64,000 bases of DNA, from NCBI GenBank assembly GCA_020310875.1, contig CM035441.1, positions 87,888,036 through 87,952,035 on the forward strand, written 5' to 3'. Below the pieces are notes generated by a model. That model worked only from the letters and a program-made list of their open reading frames with translations, was not told the DNA's origin and searched no databases. This document shows, one piece after another, positions 1 through 11,403 of the stretch. The DNA is from Ceratopteris richardii (Eukaryota > Streptophyta > Polypodiopsida > Polypodiales > Pteridaceae). The position numbers and the translations under genes were made by a program. Numbering within the stretch: position 1 is the stretch's first letter; each line of letters opens with the position of its first letter.

Positions 1-3000
1 CCAAAGCCCCCACTAACTCCATATGCAATATCTATCCTTGTTAAGGTAGCATAGTTCAAGCTACCCACCATACTTTGATAGCCTGTAATGTCATTGACTT
101 CATCACCTTCATGGGCACTTAGTTTTAGGTTTACCTCCATTGGAGTGCTTGCTACTTTGGCATCCTGCATGAAAAATTTCTTCAACATGTCCTGTATATA
201 CTTTTTCTGAGTGATGTATATCCCTGAATTAGTGTAGACTAATTCAAGTCCCAAAAAATACTTCAATAGACCAAGATCATTGATCTTGAACTCCATCATT
301 TGACTTTTGATATATCTGATTCCATTGACATCATTACCTGTAATGATGATGTCATCAACATAAACACAAAGGTATATTACCTCTGAATTACTTCTCTTAA
401 TGAACAGAGAAGTATCTGCTTTGCTCATGACAAATCCTTGGTCTTGGAGGTATGTAGTTAACCTGTAATTCCATGCCCTAGGTGCCTGCTTCAATCCATA
501 TAAAGCCTTTTTTAATTTGCAAACATATGTTACCTTCTTAGGGTCCTCATAGCCAAGAGGTTGTGACATATATACCTCCTCTGAAATCCATCCATTCAAG
601 AAAGCATTCTTGATATCCAATTGGTACATATTCCAATTTTTTGATGCAGCCACATTTACCAACACTCTGATGGTTGGCATCTTGGCCACAGGTGAGAATG
701 TCTCCTCATAGTCAATGCCTTGGGTTTGTGCAAAACCCTTGGCTACCAATCTGTCTTTGTACCTATTAATTGTGCCATCAGAATTTCTTTTAAGCTTATA
801 GATCCATCTGGATCCTATTACCTTCATTGAGTCCTTCTTAGGTACTAACTCCCATGTGTCACTCTCCTTGAGTGCTTCAATCTCCTCATCCATAGCTTCT
901 TTCCATTCTGATTTGGTTATTGCTTCTTCATATGACCTTGGTTCTTCATTTGCCAAATCTTTGGCAAGATAAACAGAATGTTTAGTAACAAGAGATGTAT
1001 CATACCCATATCTGATAGGTTTCTTGCTTTCTCTTTGTGATCTTCTAAATGGTTGAGTTGAAGATTCAGGTATGTCTTCAAGCTTCTTCATCTTCATTTT
1101 TCCTTTGGACTTCCATGCTTTGAATTCTTCAAGATTGATAGTATCTTCATCATCTGAACTTGAGGCTTCATTTTGAGTAGGTTCCTCCTTCGTAAGACTT
1201 GGAAATTCCTCTTCCAAATCATAGGGTAACTTGACCTTCCTGGATTCATTCTCATACCAGGAATCATTTTCATCAAAGACAACATCTCTGCTTACCATGA
1301 ATCCCTTATTAATGGTATTATAAAACCTGTAACCTTTTTTATTTAAATCATACCCAATAAAGATGCATTTTTCAGCCTTTGGGTCTAGCTTACCTCTTAT
1401 CTGAGAAGGAATGTGTACATATGCTACACATCCAAATATTTTGCAATTGTCAATTGAGAGTCTCTTGCCATGCCATGCTTCATAGGGTATCATTCCATCA
1501 AGAGACTTAGATGGTAACCTGTTTATGAGGTAAGTGGCAGTGGAAACACTCTCTGCCCATAGATAGTTAGGTAACCTTTTCTCATTAACCATAGATCTAG
1601 CTGTCTCAACAATTAATCTATTTCTTCTCTCAGCTACCCCATTCTGTTCAGGAGAATACCTTGTGGTTATCTCTCTTTTGATGCCTCTGTCCTGTAAGAA
1701 GTTTTCAAATTCATTGGAGAAGTACTCACCTCCTCCATCTGACCTTAGCCTCTTCAAATTCCTTCCTGTCTAGTTTTCAACTAATGCAAGATATTTTTTA
1801 AAGCAATTAAATACCTCATCCTTGTGCTTCATAAAGTACAATACAGTCCATCTGCTATAATCATCAATGAAAGATACATAGTACCTTGAACCTGAGACTG
1901 AGGGATCTTAGCTTGGTCCCCATACATCTGTGTGGACAAGCTCTAGGTAGTCTTCATGCATGTATCCTTTCCTTGAGAAGGGTAACATGTGAGACTTCCC
2001 AAATTGACAAGCACCACACTTATAAATCATATGTTGCTTGGATACATTAGGTATCCCAAGCACACATTGGTCCTTGCACATTTGTTTCAAGGTTCTTTCT
2101 CCTATGTGCCCTAACCTTTTGTGCCAAATCTCAAGCTCTGAAAGTGTCTGATCTTTATAACTATATAGTGCATTGTTCTTTGTATCTTCTAACTCAAAAG
2201 TGAAAAGTCTACCTGATTTTTCTCCTTTAGCAATCCTCTTGAACCCATGTCTTGGATCCTCCACATATGCTCCATATTGGTTGAATCTGACCTGCAAACC
2301 TTTCTCCACAATCTGACCAACACTCATCAAATTTTTGGTAATGGTTGGTACATAGAGTACCCTGCTCAACAAATTCTGATTTCCATCACAAGTCTTAACA
2401 TTTCCAACTTTAACTACAAAATGCTTTGTGTCATCACCTGTTTGTACTTGATGCTTACCTTTTGGTTCCTCAAGATCAGAGAGTAATGCTACATTGCCAG
2501 CCACATGATTTGAACATCCTGAGTCAATGTAAAATAGGTGGTCATCATTTGTACCTGATTTTGAAGTCATGTTCATGATTAGAAGAGAGTCATCCTGCTC
2601 CTCTGTGTAGTTATTGTAATCCTTCCTAGATTTGATTCCTCCTTGGTAGTTGCCATTGCAATTACTGTTGTAGTTGTTGTTATAGTTATTGTTGTAGCCT
2701 TGGTGATGGTTGAATCTACCTCTTGACTGTGAGTAGCCACCTCTTTGATATCCTCTTCCTCCCTAATTCTTGTAATTCCTGAAACACTCATCTGTAGTAT
2801 GATTTGATAGACCACAAATATTGCATGGTGAGGAGTTATAAGATCTCCCCCTAGCTGGCTTACCTCCTCTGCCCCTTCCTCTTGATGATCTACCTCTGCC
2901 TGCATAGTTGGCTTGGGAGGTAGAAACTTCATCTTCCACCTTCTTGCTTTTTCCTTTATCTTTAGATTTCTTATCAGTATATAGGGTAGAAGAGTTATTA

Positions 3001-3625
3001 CCTTTGGATGTATCTCCATTTTTGTTGAGCTTTGCTTCATGAGTAAACAATTGTCCCATGAGAGTTGTAAGATCTGGAGTGTGCATGTCCATGTAAAGAT
3101 CCATAGCTGTGGTGAAGCTTTCCCATTTGTCATCAGCCTTGATCCCATTGATCACTTGCCTTACAATCTGTTCTTCTTCAATCTCTTCTCCTATGCTTGC
3201 TAACTGATTTGCTACATCTTTAATCTTGGTCATAAATTCTGAAACAGCTTGCTTAGGTTGCTTCCTTAATGTTGTGAATTCAATCCACAACTGATTTTTT
3301 CTAGCCCTTGTGAATTCAATATGATGACAAGGTTTCCCAAGTCTCTTGGGATGTCTTACAATTTCTAATATGTGGCAAAAGAAAATCAGATATAGATTTG
3401 AGTAAATAAGACCTTGCCAATGCATCCTTAGCACACCATGTGTTGAGCCTTTCATGTTCTTCCTTGGTTGGTAATCCTCTTGTTTTTGAATGAGGGCAAT
3501 TCCTCATCTCCTGAGATGTATCCATAGAGACTCCTTCCTTGTAGGTAGGTCTTCATCCTTAGAGACCATGCTTGATGGTTGTTCGTGACCAATTTATCAA
3601 TGAATGAAGGAAAACCATCTCCCAT
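1..3625 (-). pseudogene. Ty1/copia gag-pol polyprotein of element A (partial, inactivated)
   Basis: The minus strand reads gag, protease, integrase and reverse transcriptase in copia order and leaves the window inside the RT/RNase H part. Gag starts at an ATG at 3623-3625, 13 bp inside the primer site, and has a CX2CX4HX4C zinc knuckle (CNICGLSNHTTDEC). Protease has the DSG active site (FYIDSGCSNHV). The integrase zinc domain reads WHKRLGH...CGAC, and the core keeps SDGGGEY and NGVAER. RT has YVDD near 345-365. Lesions I can see: TAG at 2763-2765, TAA at 1908-1910 and TAG at 1770-1772, all in the reading frame, plus frame changes in gag near 3480 and 3335. Gag carries a GRGRG-rich tail and an Asn/Tyr-rich linker before protease. 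Family identity is firm. The element cannot make a full polyprotein as it stands. Confidence 0.93.
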
Positions 3626-3637
3626 TTTACCTTAGTT

Positions 3638-3650
3638 TGCTCTGATACCA
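3638..3650 (-). other. Primer binding site of element A (initiator tRNA-Met)
   Basis: On the minus strand this reads TGGTATCAGAGCA, the standard plant LTR-retrotransposon primer site complementary to the 3' end of initiator tRNA-Met. It lies one base inside the LTR that begins at 3652 and 13 bp upstream of the gag ATG, which fixes the element's orientation as minus. Confidence 0.93.
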
Positions 3651-3651
3651 C

Positions 3652-4710
3652 TGTTTGGAAAGATGGATGGATGCACCAAGAGACTGAGTAGGTACTGCTA
3701 AGCCTGCTTTGTACCAGCCCTCTTTTGCTTCAGAGTTGATACCTAGACCTCCTTAGCTTTCCAATGACACCATAAAATGTCCTATGTACTTTGGAAATGA
3801 TGTGTGTAATGATTGAATCAAAACAGATAACTTTGGAAGTCACAAACTCAAGAAAACCTTCTATTTATGTCTTGACACCTACTAGGTATTTTGCTCAGTA
3901 TGACCAGCATAGTAGGAATTGGAAAAATTCCTTTTAGGGATATCTAATTAGCTTAGTAATCCACCTATTCCAAGTGGAATGATGTAAAATAATAAACTAT
4001 GCTAAGAGAAATCAATTTAGCAAGTTAAGCTATACCCCCGACTTTTTAGGACTGTAGTAGAAAATGACCAGAGATCACCTCGACGTAGATTTCTCCAAAA
4101 TGGCTGAATAGAATGTCTTCAAACTTTGATAGCATGTAGATTACTTCAAGCTAAATCCAATAAGCTTTGAATAACTGAATGTGGTGAAGAATTGACCGAG
4201 ATATACCCTTGAAAAGTTGACAGACTTTTGAGTAGACTAACAGAGAACTCAGAGATGGACAATGTGAATGTATGTATTAATGAACATTTGTATACAACTC
4301 CATTGGCATGAATATCATTTCCAAATGGTGTAGAGAGGTGTGGGCTAGAGTGTAGACCTCACACACACTCAAGAATCAGTAATGCTAGGCTCGGGAGTGC
4401 TCTCTCTTACCCGCGACTTTTTCATGTCCATTTTCATAAGAGATGGGTAAAAGTTTGAATTCAAATTCAAACTTTTGGCTCCCTATGATCAAGCTCCTAA
4501 ATGCTTGGAGATATTCTTTCAATCAAACAAATAATTTTTTCCACGAATCCGTTTGGTAGGTGATTAGAAGAGATTCCAAGTCAATTTGACTTTTACAATA
4601 AGGTAAAGTGGTAATTAACCACTAGCATATGCTCCTATGCTTCTTCATGTATGTATAAACTTCAATGCATCCTTTGATCCAAATGTGTAGGCTTGTAATT
4701 TACACCAACA
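3652..4710 (-). repeat. 5' LTR of copia element A
   Basis: This 1059 bp stretch is bounded by TGTTTGG and CCAACA on the plus strand, so the minus strand begins TGTTGGTG. It abuts the primer site at 3650. It shares short conserved blocks with the LTR of copia B (51362-52428), including the terminal CATCCATC-type end and an AAAGTCGGGGG-type block (4029-4047 here, near 52031-52050 in B), so A and B are related but clearly diverged families. The partner 3' LTR lies left of the window. Confidence 0.85.
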
Positions 4711-5795
4711 TTTGCTTCACAGCCCTTTCACCTATATGAGCTAACCTCTTTTGTCAAATTTCCAATTGTCATAAGGTTTGATTGCGATAATTGAACAATA
4801 CAATATTCCTAGTATCTTGGAGCTCAAAAATAAATAGCCTACCTGAATTTTCTCCTTTCGCTATCCTCTTGGATCCCTGATGTGGATCCTCAACAAATGC
4901 TCCATTCTTTGTGAATTTGAACTGTAATTATGTCTCAATAATTTGACCTATGCTTATGAGGTGTTTTGTGATAGTTGACACATACAATACCTTGCTCAAT
5001 AGTTTCATATTACCATCTGAATTCTTCACATTCCCTATCTTCTCCACTAGATGCCTTGTATTGTCTCTTGTTTGGACTTCATGTCTATTCCTTGGATCCT
5101 CCAAGTCTAAGAGTAGGGCGTTCGTGCTCCATGATCTGAGCAACTTGAGTCTATATAGAATATATGTTCATCTGCTTTTCCTTGCTTCATGGTCATGTTC
5201 ATCAAAAGTAATAAAACCTCTTGAGTTTGATTATCTACATAGTTGTTCTAGTCTCTCCTTCCTCTGTATCCTCCTTGATAATTATTGTTGTTGTACGAGT
5301 TGTTGTTGTGACCATTGTTGTTGTTGAATCTACCTCTTGATCTTCCATAGACTTCTTTGTTGTAACCTCTACCTCTTTGATTTCTAGGATTCCTAAAACA
5401 ATTCTCAGTAATGTGATTATTTAGGCCACATATGGAACATGGAGAAGAGCTTTGAGATCTCACCCTACCTTGTTTTTCTCCTTTGCCTCTTCCTCTTGAG
5501 CCTCTACCTCTACCTACAAAGTTTGCTTGAGAGGTACTACCTTCATCATCAGAATTTTTACCTTTGCCTTTTCTATCTTTATTTTTGTTCTTATCTATAT
5601 ATAAAGCAGAGGATTGATTATCTTTTGAGTTGTCTCTGTTCTTCAAAAGCTTTGCCTCATGTGTGAACATTTGTCCCATGAGGGTGCTGAAATCAGGAAC
5701 CTACATGTCCGTGTAGAGGTCCATGGTTGTGGTGAATGCTTCCCATTTTTCATCTACCTTTATTCCATTCATCACCTACCTTAATATCTGCTCTT
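4711..5795 (-). pseudogene. Copia element D fragment (gag to pre-integrase), interrupted by element A
   Basis: This is a degraded relative of element A on the same strand. 5248-5679 encodes the gag C-terminus with a zinc knuckle (CSICGLNNHITENC) and a GRGRGSRGRG-rich tail. 4928-5143 encodes the protease-to-integrase linker, and 4711-4900 aligns to the pre-integrase zinc domain. The sequence stops abruptly at 4710, where the LTR of A begins, so A is inserted in D's pre-integrase coding. D's remaining pol part should lie left of the window beyond A's 3' LTR, starting with a copy of the TTTGC target. It ends near 5795 against family E sequence. Confidence 0.8.
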
Positions 5796-5799
5796 CATT

Positions 5800-6325
5800 A
5801 ATGACTATCACGAGGAAGGAGATAAGAAAGAGAGCTCACACACACACTCTCACTCTCAAGGAGAAGCACACACACAGATTGAGGCAAGGAAGAATGATCT
5901 TCTTCTTCTTCTTCTTCTCCTTTTATTACATAAAAAGGAATGTACAAGAATGACCTAAAACAAGAATACAACAAGTGCAATATATAAAGATGAGTACATA
6001 AGGAAAAACTTAATGTCCACGAATGATTGAGCTGGAAAGAAACAAATGTGTCATCACTCTCGGTAGATAAATCTAATAAAGCTCAATGAAGTATCCCTGA
6101 CATATATCAGCGTGACCACTATACATGTCAGAGAAACGAAAAAACTGATATGTGTCATCTTGGATCATCACATGTTGAGCTTGATATCTCAAGACTCCCT
6201 CTCAAGCTCAACGTCATATTCTGTAATCCAAGCATCCCCCGAAACTTCTTCAACTTCTCAGCTCCAAGTGCTTTGGTGAAAATATTAGCAACTTTCTCAT
6301 CTGGCTTTTTGTTATTATTATTGAT
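5800..6325 (-). mobile_element. Copia family E, copy 1: partial LTR and end of RNase H
   Basis: 5800-6194 aligns with LTR sequence also seen at 19305-19755 and 54381-54897 (shared CACACACTCTCAC block, GTCCACGAATGA block and the ATCATCACATGTTGAG end). Inward of it, on the minus strand, the conceptual translation near 6195-6325 resembles the copia C-terminus (NIFTKALGAEKLKKF-like), the usual end of RNase H just before the polypurine tract. The LTR's outer end is lost at the junction with element D. Boundaries are approximate. Confidence 0.65.
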
Positions 6326-8323
6326 GCTTTAGGTCGGCTTGTGGAAGATGCTATTTCCCTCAGTCAAATAATAGGAATTCACACCTAATTCCCCTTTTCC
6401 TTTGGGTCTGCAAATTTTTGTTGATAATACTAATATGCTAGCCGAAGATTCTTCCTCTAATTTCTTAACTTTCTTTAATATTTTTTTGTAAAGAAAGGGG
6501 ATCTCAAGTCAACCATCCTTTAAATCTTTTAATGGTCGTAATCCTTGTTGTGTTGAAGAGATTTCTTGATGATTTGCATGATGAGATAAGATTTAGACTG
6601 CTTGGAATACTTATGGGTTTCAAAGTCTCAAACGCTCAAATGTGGGAATGTACCTTTAAAAAATTCAAGGTAAAATTATTTTGTTGTTATATACTTCAAA
6701 ATTCCTTTTCTAATATGCCTTTTCTCCTTAATCATCACATTATTTCTTGTTTTGGATATTTTTTGTCTTCTTGGAATCCAAAAACAAAAAGGATAATCAA
6801 GCTTGCATTCTAGCTATGAGATCTTTGTGGGGAGGGTCTGCTTGACTCCAAAAATTTCCAAAAGGTATTGGAGTACATGTTACCTTCCTAAATCTGAAGG
6901 AGCTTTAGGGATTCTATGCCCTTTAAAAATGTCCAAAAAATGGGTGCAAAATGTATTTGGAGAGCTCTTGAATATAATGACTTTTGCGCTTATCTTATTA
7001 AAAGGAAGTCTAAGAGTTTGTTTACATGTTTTCATGGCATGGAAAAAGAACAATTTAAGAGATATTGTGTTTTCACACATGACTTTGTGCCAACATACAG
7101 TCCTTTTATATGTACTATGTGGAAATCTTTGATGGAAAGGGTATGTATATTTTGCATTGTTGAAAATTAAACCAGTTATGTTGCAGGAATCCATTTAGTA
7201 AAGCTAGAAATCTTTAAATGCAGGAATCAAGCTCTCCATTAGAGAGAAAAAATGTTCGAGATATGGATTTATTACTTGGAATGATTTCATGCAAGGACAT
7301 GACGCTATAAGTAATGATATCATTATGTCCCTTCGTGAGATATATGTCGGTTGCAAATAGGTGTTCTTGAAATACGAACAAGTCTTCTTCGAGGAACTCT
7401 TTGGTTTGTGCATCAATAAAGAAGTAAAACCTGTTAATGTTGTTGCTAATATGTTGAAAAGTTTCAAAGAGGACAGAGGACTATTCAAACTATCATTTTC
7501 ATGCTCAATGCAAGATGGATTGTGTAATGGGCGAGGCACAAGTGGAAGTACATATTCAATAGCATATGGGCCTTTCCTTGTAATACCAAGCATTCTCTCC
7601 TTCAACGGATAATGTACCACAATGGCCTATGGATTGGAAACAAATCAAAGAGGATTGGATTTAATTGAGGGTTATGAAAAATTTGTGGAGAGGACCGGAG
7701 GAAGATCTGAAACACCTCTTTATGGCATAATTTTAACAAAGAAGTTTTGGAACCTTATTCAGAAGTGCATTATGTAATTTTTTTTCTCTAGGTCTAAGTT
7801 ACAAAGAAATCATGTTGGTCTCTTTCTATCATCTTGATGTACCTTTGTGGCATATCTCGAGAAGCAACATCTTGTGGGTGATTTGGAAAAGTAGAAACAA
7901 TATTGTCTTCAACAACCATAAGAAAACTTGTTGGATCCCTGTAGATTCTCCCTTATCAAAGCATGAGTTCATAATATTGGTGCTATAAAGACTCCCCTCG
8001 ACTCTGGATTCTCTTTGACTAATGTGAAAACTTGTTAGATCCCTGTAGATTCTCCCTTATCAAAGCATGAGTTCATAATCTTGGTGCTATGAAGACTCCC
8101 CTTGACTCTGGATTCTCTTTGACTAATGTAATAAGGGAATTTCCTTCTCTTATGATGGAGAGGATCCCTTTCAAGCATGTATTCTACTCATAGACTTAAG
8201 ATGGTCTACCTTTTGTCCTAGCCTCATTTTCCTAGTCTTGTATTCTAAACTCCTTGGCTGATTTATTGTAACCCTCCATTAATACCATTCTCATTTCTTG
8301 TTTGCTCAAAAAATTAAAACAAC
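6326..8323 (+). mobile_element. Decayed LINE (RT C-terminal half to zf-RVT region), 5'-truncated
   Basis: Plus-strand fragments line up in order with the better preserved LINE at 30398-32510: DALGRLVEDAI near the RT core; a degenerate DDTNMLAED (catalytic ADD region); RLLGILMGFKVS (counterpart RLLGIPLGFGVS); WSTCYLPKSEGALGIL (counterpart WSICTSPRASGGLGIL); and, near 7870-7930, NILWVIWKSRNNIVFNN, the C-terminal block after the zinc finger. Many stops and frame changes separate the fragments, so the copy is old and non-functional. A short A-rich end (8308-8323) may be its 3' tail. It starts directly at the end of family E coding. Confidence 0.75.
7922..8129 (+). repeat. 104-bp tandem duplication in the LINE remnant
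   Basis: The segment starting GAAAACTTGTTGGATCC at 7922 is repeated starting at 8026 with only a handful of differences. Period is 104 bp. It covers the LINE C-terminal and start of the 3' untranslated part and explains a local length difference from the other LINE. Confidence 0.9.
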
Positions 8324-8425
8324 ACAACACAGCGTTTTCTTCATTACAGAGTTCTCGAAGAATAAAAGGGATATTTTCTTGGATTCTATCCTAGTGGATA
8401 TCAACATATGAATTTTGTGCATGCT

Positions 8426-8708
8426 GGGTCAGGCGGTTGAGTCCCTTGCCTCTTGATGCAAGGGTGAGGGTTCGACCCTCCCCACCAACAAGACATCTAA
8501 ACCAAGCCTTTGGGCATGTGCATTCACTCTGAACCAATTGTGATGTTGCCTTCGGGTGGTTATAAGTTCGTGTCAAACCAGTCTAACCCTTGCTCTTGTG
8601 GGATAAGAGGGGTCTAGCAGATACTATGCCCATTTACCTTGTACATTGTAATTTGAAGTTCAAGTTCGGGGGAGTAGGCTTTGGCTAAACCTCCATTAAA
8701 AGAAAAAA
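8426..8708 (+). mobile_element. tRNA-derived SINE (family 1)
   Basis: The 5' part is tRNA-like: a box A-like GGGTCAGGCGGTTGAG, then about 40 bp later a near-perfect RNA polymerase III box B (GGTTCGACCCT), followed by CCCCACCA. A tRNA-unrelated body follows, then an A-rich tail ending at 8708. A short direct repeat CATGCT flanks it (8420-8425 and 8710-8715). The last 50 bp closely resemble the 3' end of the LINE at 32457-32510 (shared TTCAAGT, GAGTAGGCT, GC..AAC and TCC blocks). It is called a SINE and not a tRNA gene because of the long body, tail and flanking repeat. Confidence 0.85.
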
Positions 8709-8715
8709 TCATGCT

Positions 8716-9720
8716 AAATGGGATCGTTGCTCGTATTTCTTGAAATCGAGTCATCCTTACAGAAATAGCCTTTTTTGAAAGAGAAAAGGGCGATCAAAAT
8801 TCATCCTTATAAGTCCATTTGAAAGACAAAAGGCCAAGACACATGAAAGAATTCAACAGGTTGCTTCAAAACGAAAATAAAGAGCAACCTTAAAACCTAT
8901 GAGGATAGCCAATGCTAGAGCGAGATGAATAATAAGTATGAAAACATATTATTAAGTGGATAAAACATATTATTAAAAGTGAGTTTAGGAATTCTAATGT
9001 TGCTTATGGTATTTTCAGGATAAGTGTTATCCAATTTGTCTTCCTAGGTTTACCTAAACGAACTATAAAACATTGATTTTAAATTCATTTGGAGAATTTG
9101 TTTCTATACAATAACATAATAAAGAAATGGAAGACCGACAAATCTCTCTCTCTCTCACCCACACACAGAAAGGGCGTCTTACCCAACCATGAAATTGTCT
9201 TTATAATATCTATTGGGCATATAATGTGCATACATATTTTATTCTTACTTGCCTGCCACTACTTGGAGGCATTTTGCGTTCTTTTTCATTCAAGCTATGT
9301 GCCACATCCTTGAAAAGATAAAAGCAAAAACAAACAAACAAGAATAAATGGCACGTCAACACTTCCCAAGCTTCTCATTTCAAGAGCTCTGAGGACTATG
9401 AGCGTGTGGGCCGTACCTCCCTTGCAATGCAAGAAATATATGCTCTGGTCTTCATACGACGCTGCATGCAATATAATGAAAACTGTGTACTGACTCAATG
9501 ATGTATGAAGAAGACTCGGAGAGGTTGCGCCATTGAAGCAGGAGCTGAAGCATCAGTCGCATTAGTAAAGTGTAGGTGGTACGTATGGACTGGTAAGAGG
9601 TTAGGATCGCCAGTCACAACGGAGTGAAAAGATGTTTGAATTTCAATACGCGGCAGGGCATCATGTTACTTCTGATTGGGTGGGTCCAGAGAGAAAAATT
9701 GAAAGCTCTATTGGAAACCC
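8716..9720. other. Unassigned non-coding stretch
   Basis: I see no convincing coding region, RNA gene or element here. There is a short TCTCTC/CACACA tract near 9144-9166 and otherwise AT-rich unique-looking sequence. Small reading frames are not supported by codon structure or similarity. Confidence 0.5.
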
Positions 9721-9789
9721 TGTCTTTTACGTATATATGTTTTGAGTGCATACACACATAGAGAGAGAGATTTGTGTATAAAAGTATTT

Positions 9790-9879
9790 AAGCACATGCA
9801 ACCAATGCTAAAGGTTTGCAATGCCATGGAATGTAAGCACATGCAACCAATGCTAAAGGTTTGCAATGCCACGGAATGT
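9790..9879 (+). repeat. 45-bp tandem repeat, two copies plus a distant third
   Basis: AAGCACATGCAACCAATGC begins at 9790 and again at 9835 with almost identical 45 bp units. A diverged third copy, including the flanking ACCTCTCAA, lies at about 10276-10330 beyond the GA-rich block. Confidence 0.9.
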
Positions 9880-9944
9880 GGCCCAAGTTGTGGGTACCTC
9901 TCAAAGGTTTGCAGTAACACAATGTAGGCATTTCTGAACGTAAA

Positions 9945-10175
9945 ACTTCAGAAGTAAATGAAATACTAGTCAAGAAGAGGACCCAATTTCTCCAACGAAA
10001 AGATGAGAGAGAGAGAGACATTTCTCCAACGAAAACATGAGAGAGAGAGAGATATATAGAGAGATTTCTGAAGTAAATGAGATACTAGTCAAGAAGAGGA
10101 GCCAATTTCTCCAACAACAAGATGTGTGTGTAAATGAAATTCTAGTCAAGAAGAGCCAATTTCTCCAACAACAAG

Positions 10176-10229
<54 letters not shown>
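9945..10229 (+). repeat. Tandem GA-rich minisatellite and (GA)n tract
   Basis: Units built from GAAGTAAATGA, ACTAGTCAAGAAGAG, CCAATTTCTCCAAC and GAGAGAGAG recur about three times between 9945 and 10180, followed by (GT)n at 10176-10189 and about 20 GA dinucleotides to 10229. Reading frames predicted through this block on either strand (Ser-Leu or Arg-Glu repeats) are by-products of the dinucleotide runs. Confidence 0.9.
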
Positions 10230-10230
<1 letters not shown>

Positions 10231-10562
10231 GTGGGCTCGCATGTATGGATGTTGGTGAGGAAAAGCCGCGCAGAGCACATGCCCGCAATGCTAAAGGCTC
10301 TACACGCCAAGCAAAGTGGACACCTCTCAACTTCAGCTCCTCATATAGGACTAAACAAAACTGCTCTTTACTAAACCAAGTCAAAAGAACAATCGTCAAA
10401 CGCATCTTATGGACATAGGTCTTATCATGATATTGAAGAAAACGCTCGTGTCACGACAGAAAAGGATAGTAAGAACTTTGATATCTGTCGCCAAAACAGA
10501 TTTCATTATCACGTAAGAAATTTGAATCCATTTCCAGAGCGTCTGCTCCGACTATTTGAACG

Positions 10563-10979
10563 ATGCATTTGATTGCGCAAACTCGATCAACGTATTCAGA
10601 CAGATTAGGTCATTTCTGTTCATTATTGACGCTTGAAAACAAGAATCTGTGTTGTTTGTCCTCGGAAATGGCGATTTTCTTTACACGAGAACTTCTATCA
10701 GGAAAAGATGAATCCATACATGAAAGATACGACCGTATGCGAGCAGGTGGAACGACTCGTTTCAAAAGTTTAGAGGAAAACAAAAATAGGGAATTTGGAT
10801 TTCTGAATTCATCCTCCAAAGAATTATTGTCATCAATGCCATACAGTGAGGTTTTTCCGCATTACAATTGTGCGTATCAACTAACTGAGAAGAAATCTGC
10901 CGGCTCCGAGGCAGTTGGCAGGATGCAGCATGAGAAAGCCCTTGTTGCAATGAGTTACACGAGGGTTTATTGTTTATAA
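10563..10979 (+). CDS. Hypothetical 138-residue ORF, convergent with the F-box gene
   Basis: An ATG-started frame of 138 residues with a mixed, protein-like composition (an internal MAIFFTRELLSGKDESIHER stretch). I recognise no domain, signal peptide or membrane segment. An AATAAA at 11077-11082 lies about 100 bp downstream on the same strand. It sits 3' to 3' with the F-box gene in the least repetitive part of the window, so it could be the last exon of a gene or chance open sequence. Nothing in the window repeats it. I lean towards non-coding. Confidence 0.22.
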   Translation: MHLIAQTRSTYSDRLGHFCSLLTLENKNLCCLSSEMAIFFTRELLSGKDESIHERYDRMRAGGTTRFKSLEENKNREFGFLNSSSKELLSSMPYSEVFPHYNCAYQLTEKKSAGSEAVGRMQHEKALVAMSYTRVYCL

Positions 10980-11272
10980 AAATAGTACTACTGTTAGAAG
11001 ACTAGTAATGGAATGGATTCCTTCTGTATCAGTTTCACGGGGCTCGGATCAACAGAGCCCGTACGAAGATGATTGTAATAAATTTTGTTTTTTTTCGGGG
11101 AGAATGGCCCATTGTTTGTCAAAGCATGTCATGTTTAGTAATCCCCTACAGCGATTCTGAGTGAAGATCAAGCTGAGCTTGTACTATAGCCTGCAAGAGT
11201 GATGATGAAGCTGAGCTTTGCACTACAGCCTGGAAAGCTTCAATTAGAAGGACTGACTTGGGGATTTGAGTA

Positions 11273-11278
11273 TTTATT
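11273..11278 (-). terminator. Poly(A) signal candidate of the F-box gene
   Basis: AATAAA on the minus strand, about 125 bp beyond the F-box stop codon, a normal plant 3' UTR distance. Plant poly(A) signals are loose, so this is only a candidate. Confidence 0.4.
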
Positions 11279-11403
11279 ACTTAAATCTAATCTAGACAAT
11301 AAAATGATGTACAGATATCAATAGGTGTGAGTGTGTTGAGGAATGCGAATTCAATCTCCTGTTTCACGGCCTCTGCTTAAAACTCTCAGAGAGCAAAAGC
11401 TAA

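Noticed and set aside
8426..8490. Functional tRNA gene
   Set aside because: Box A/B-like sequences are present but there is no complete cloverleaf; a long non-tRNA body, A tail and short flanking repeat show a SINE.
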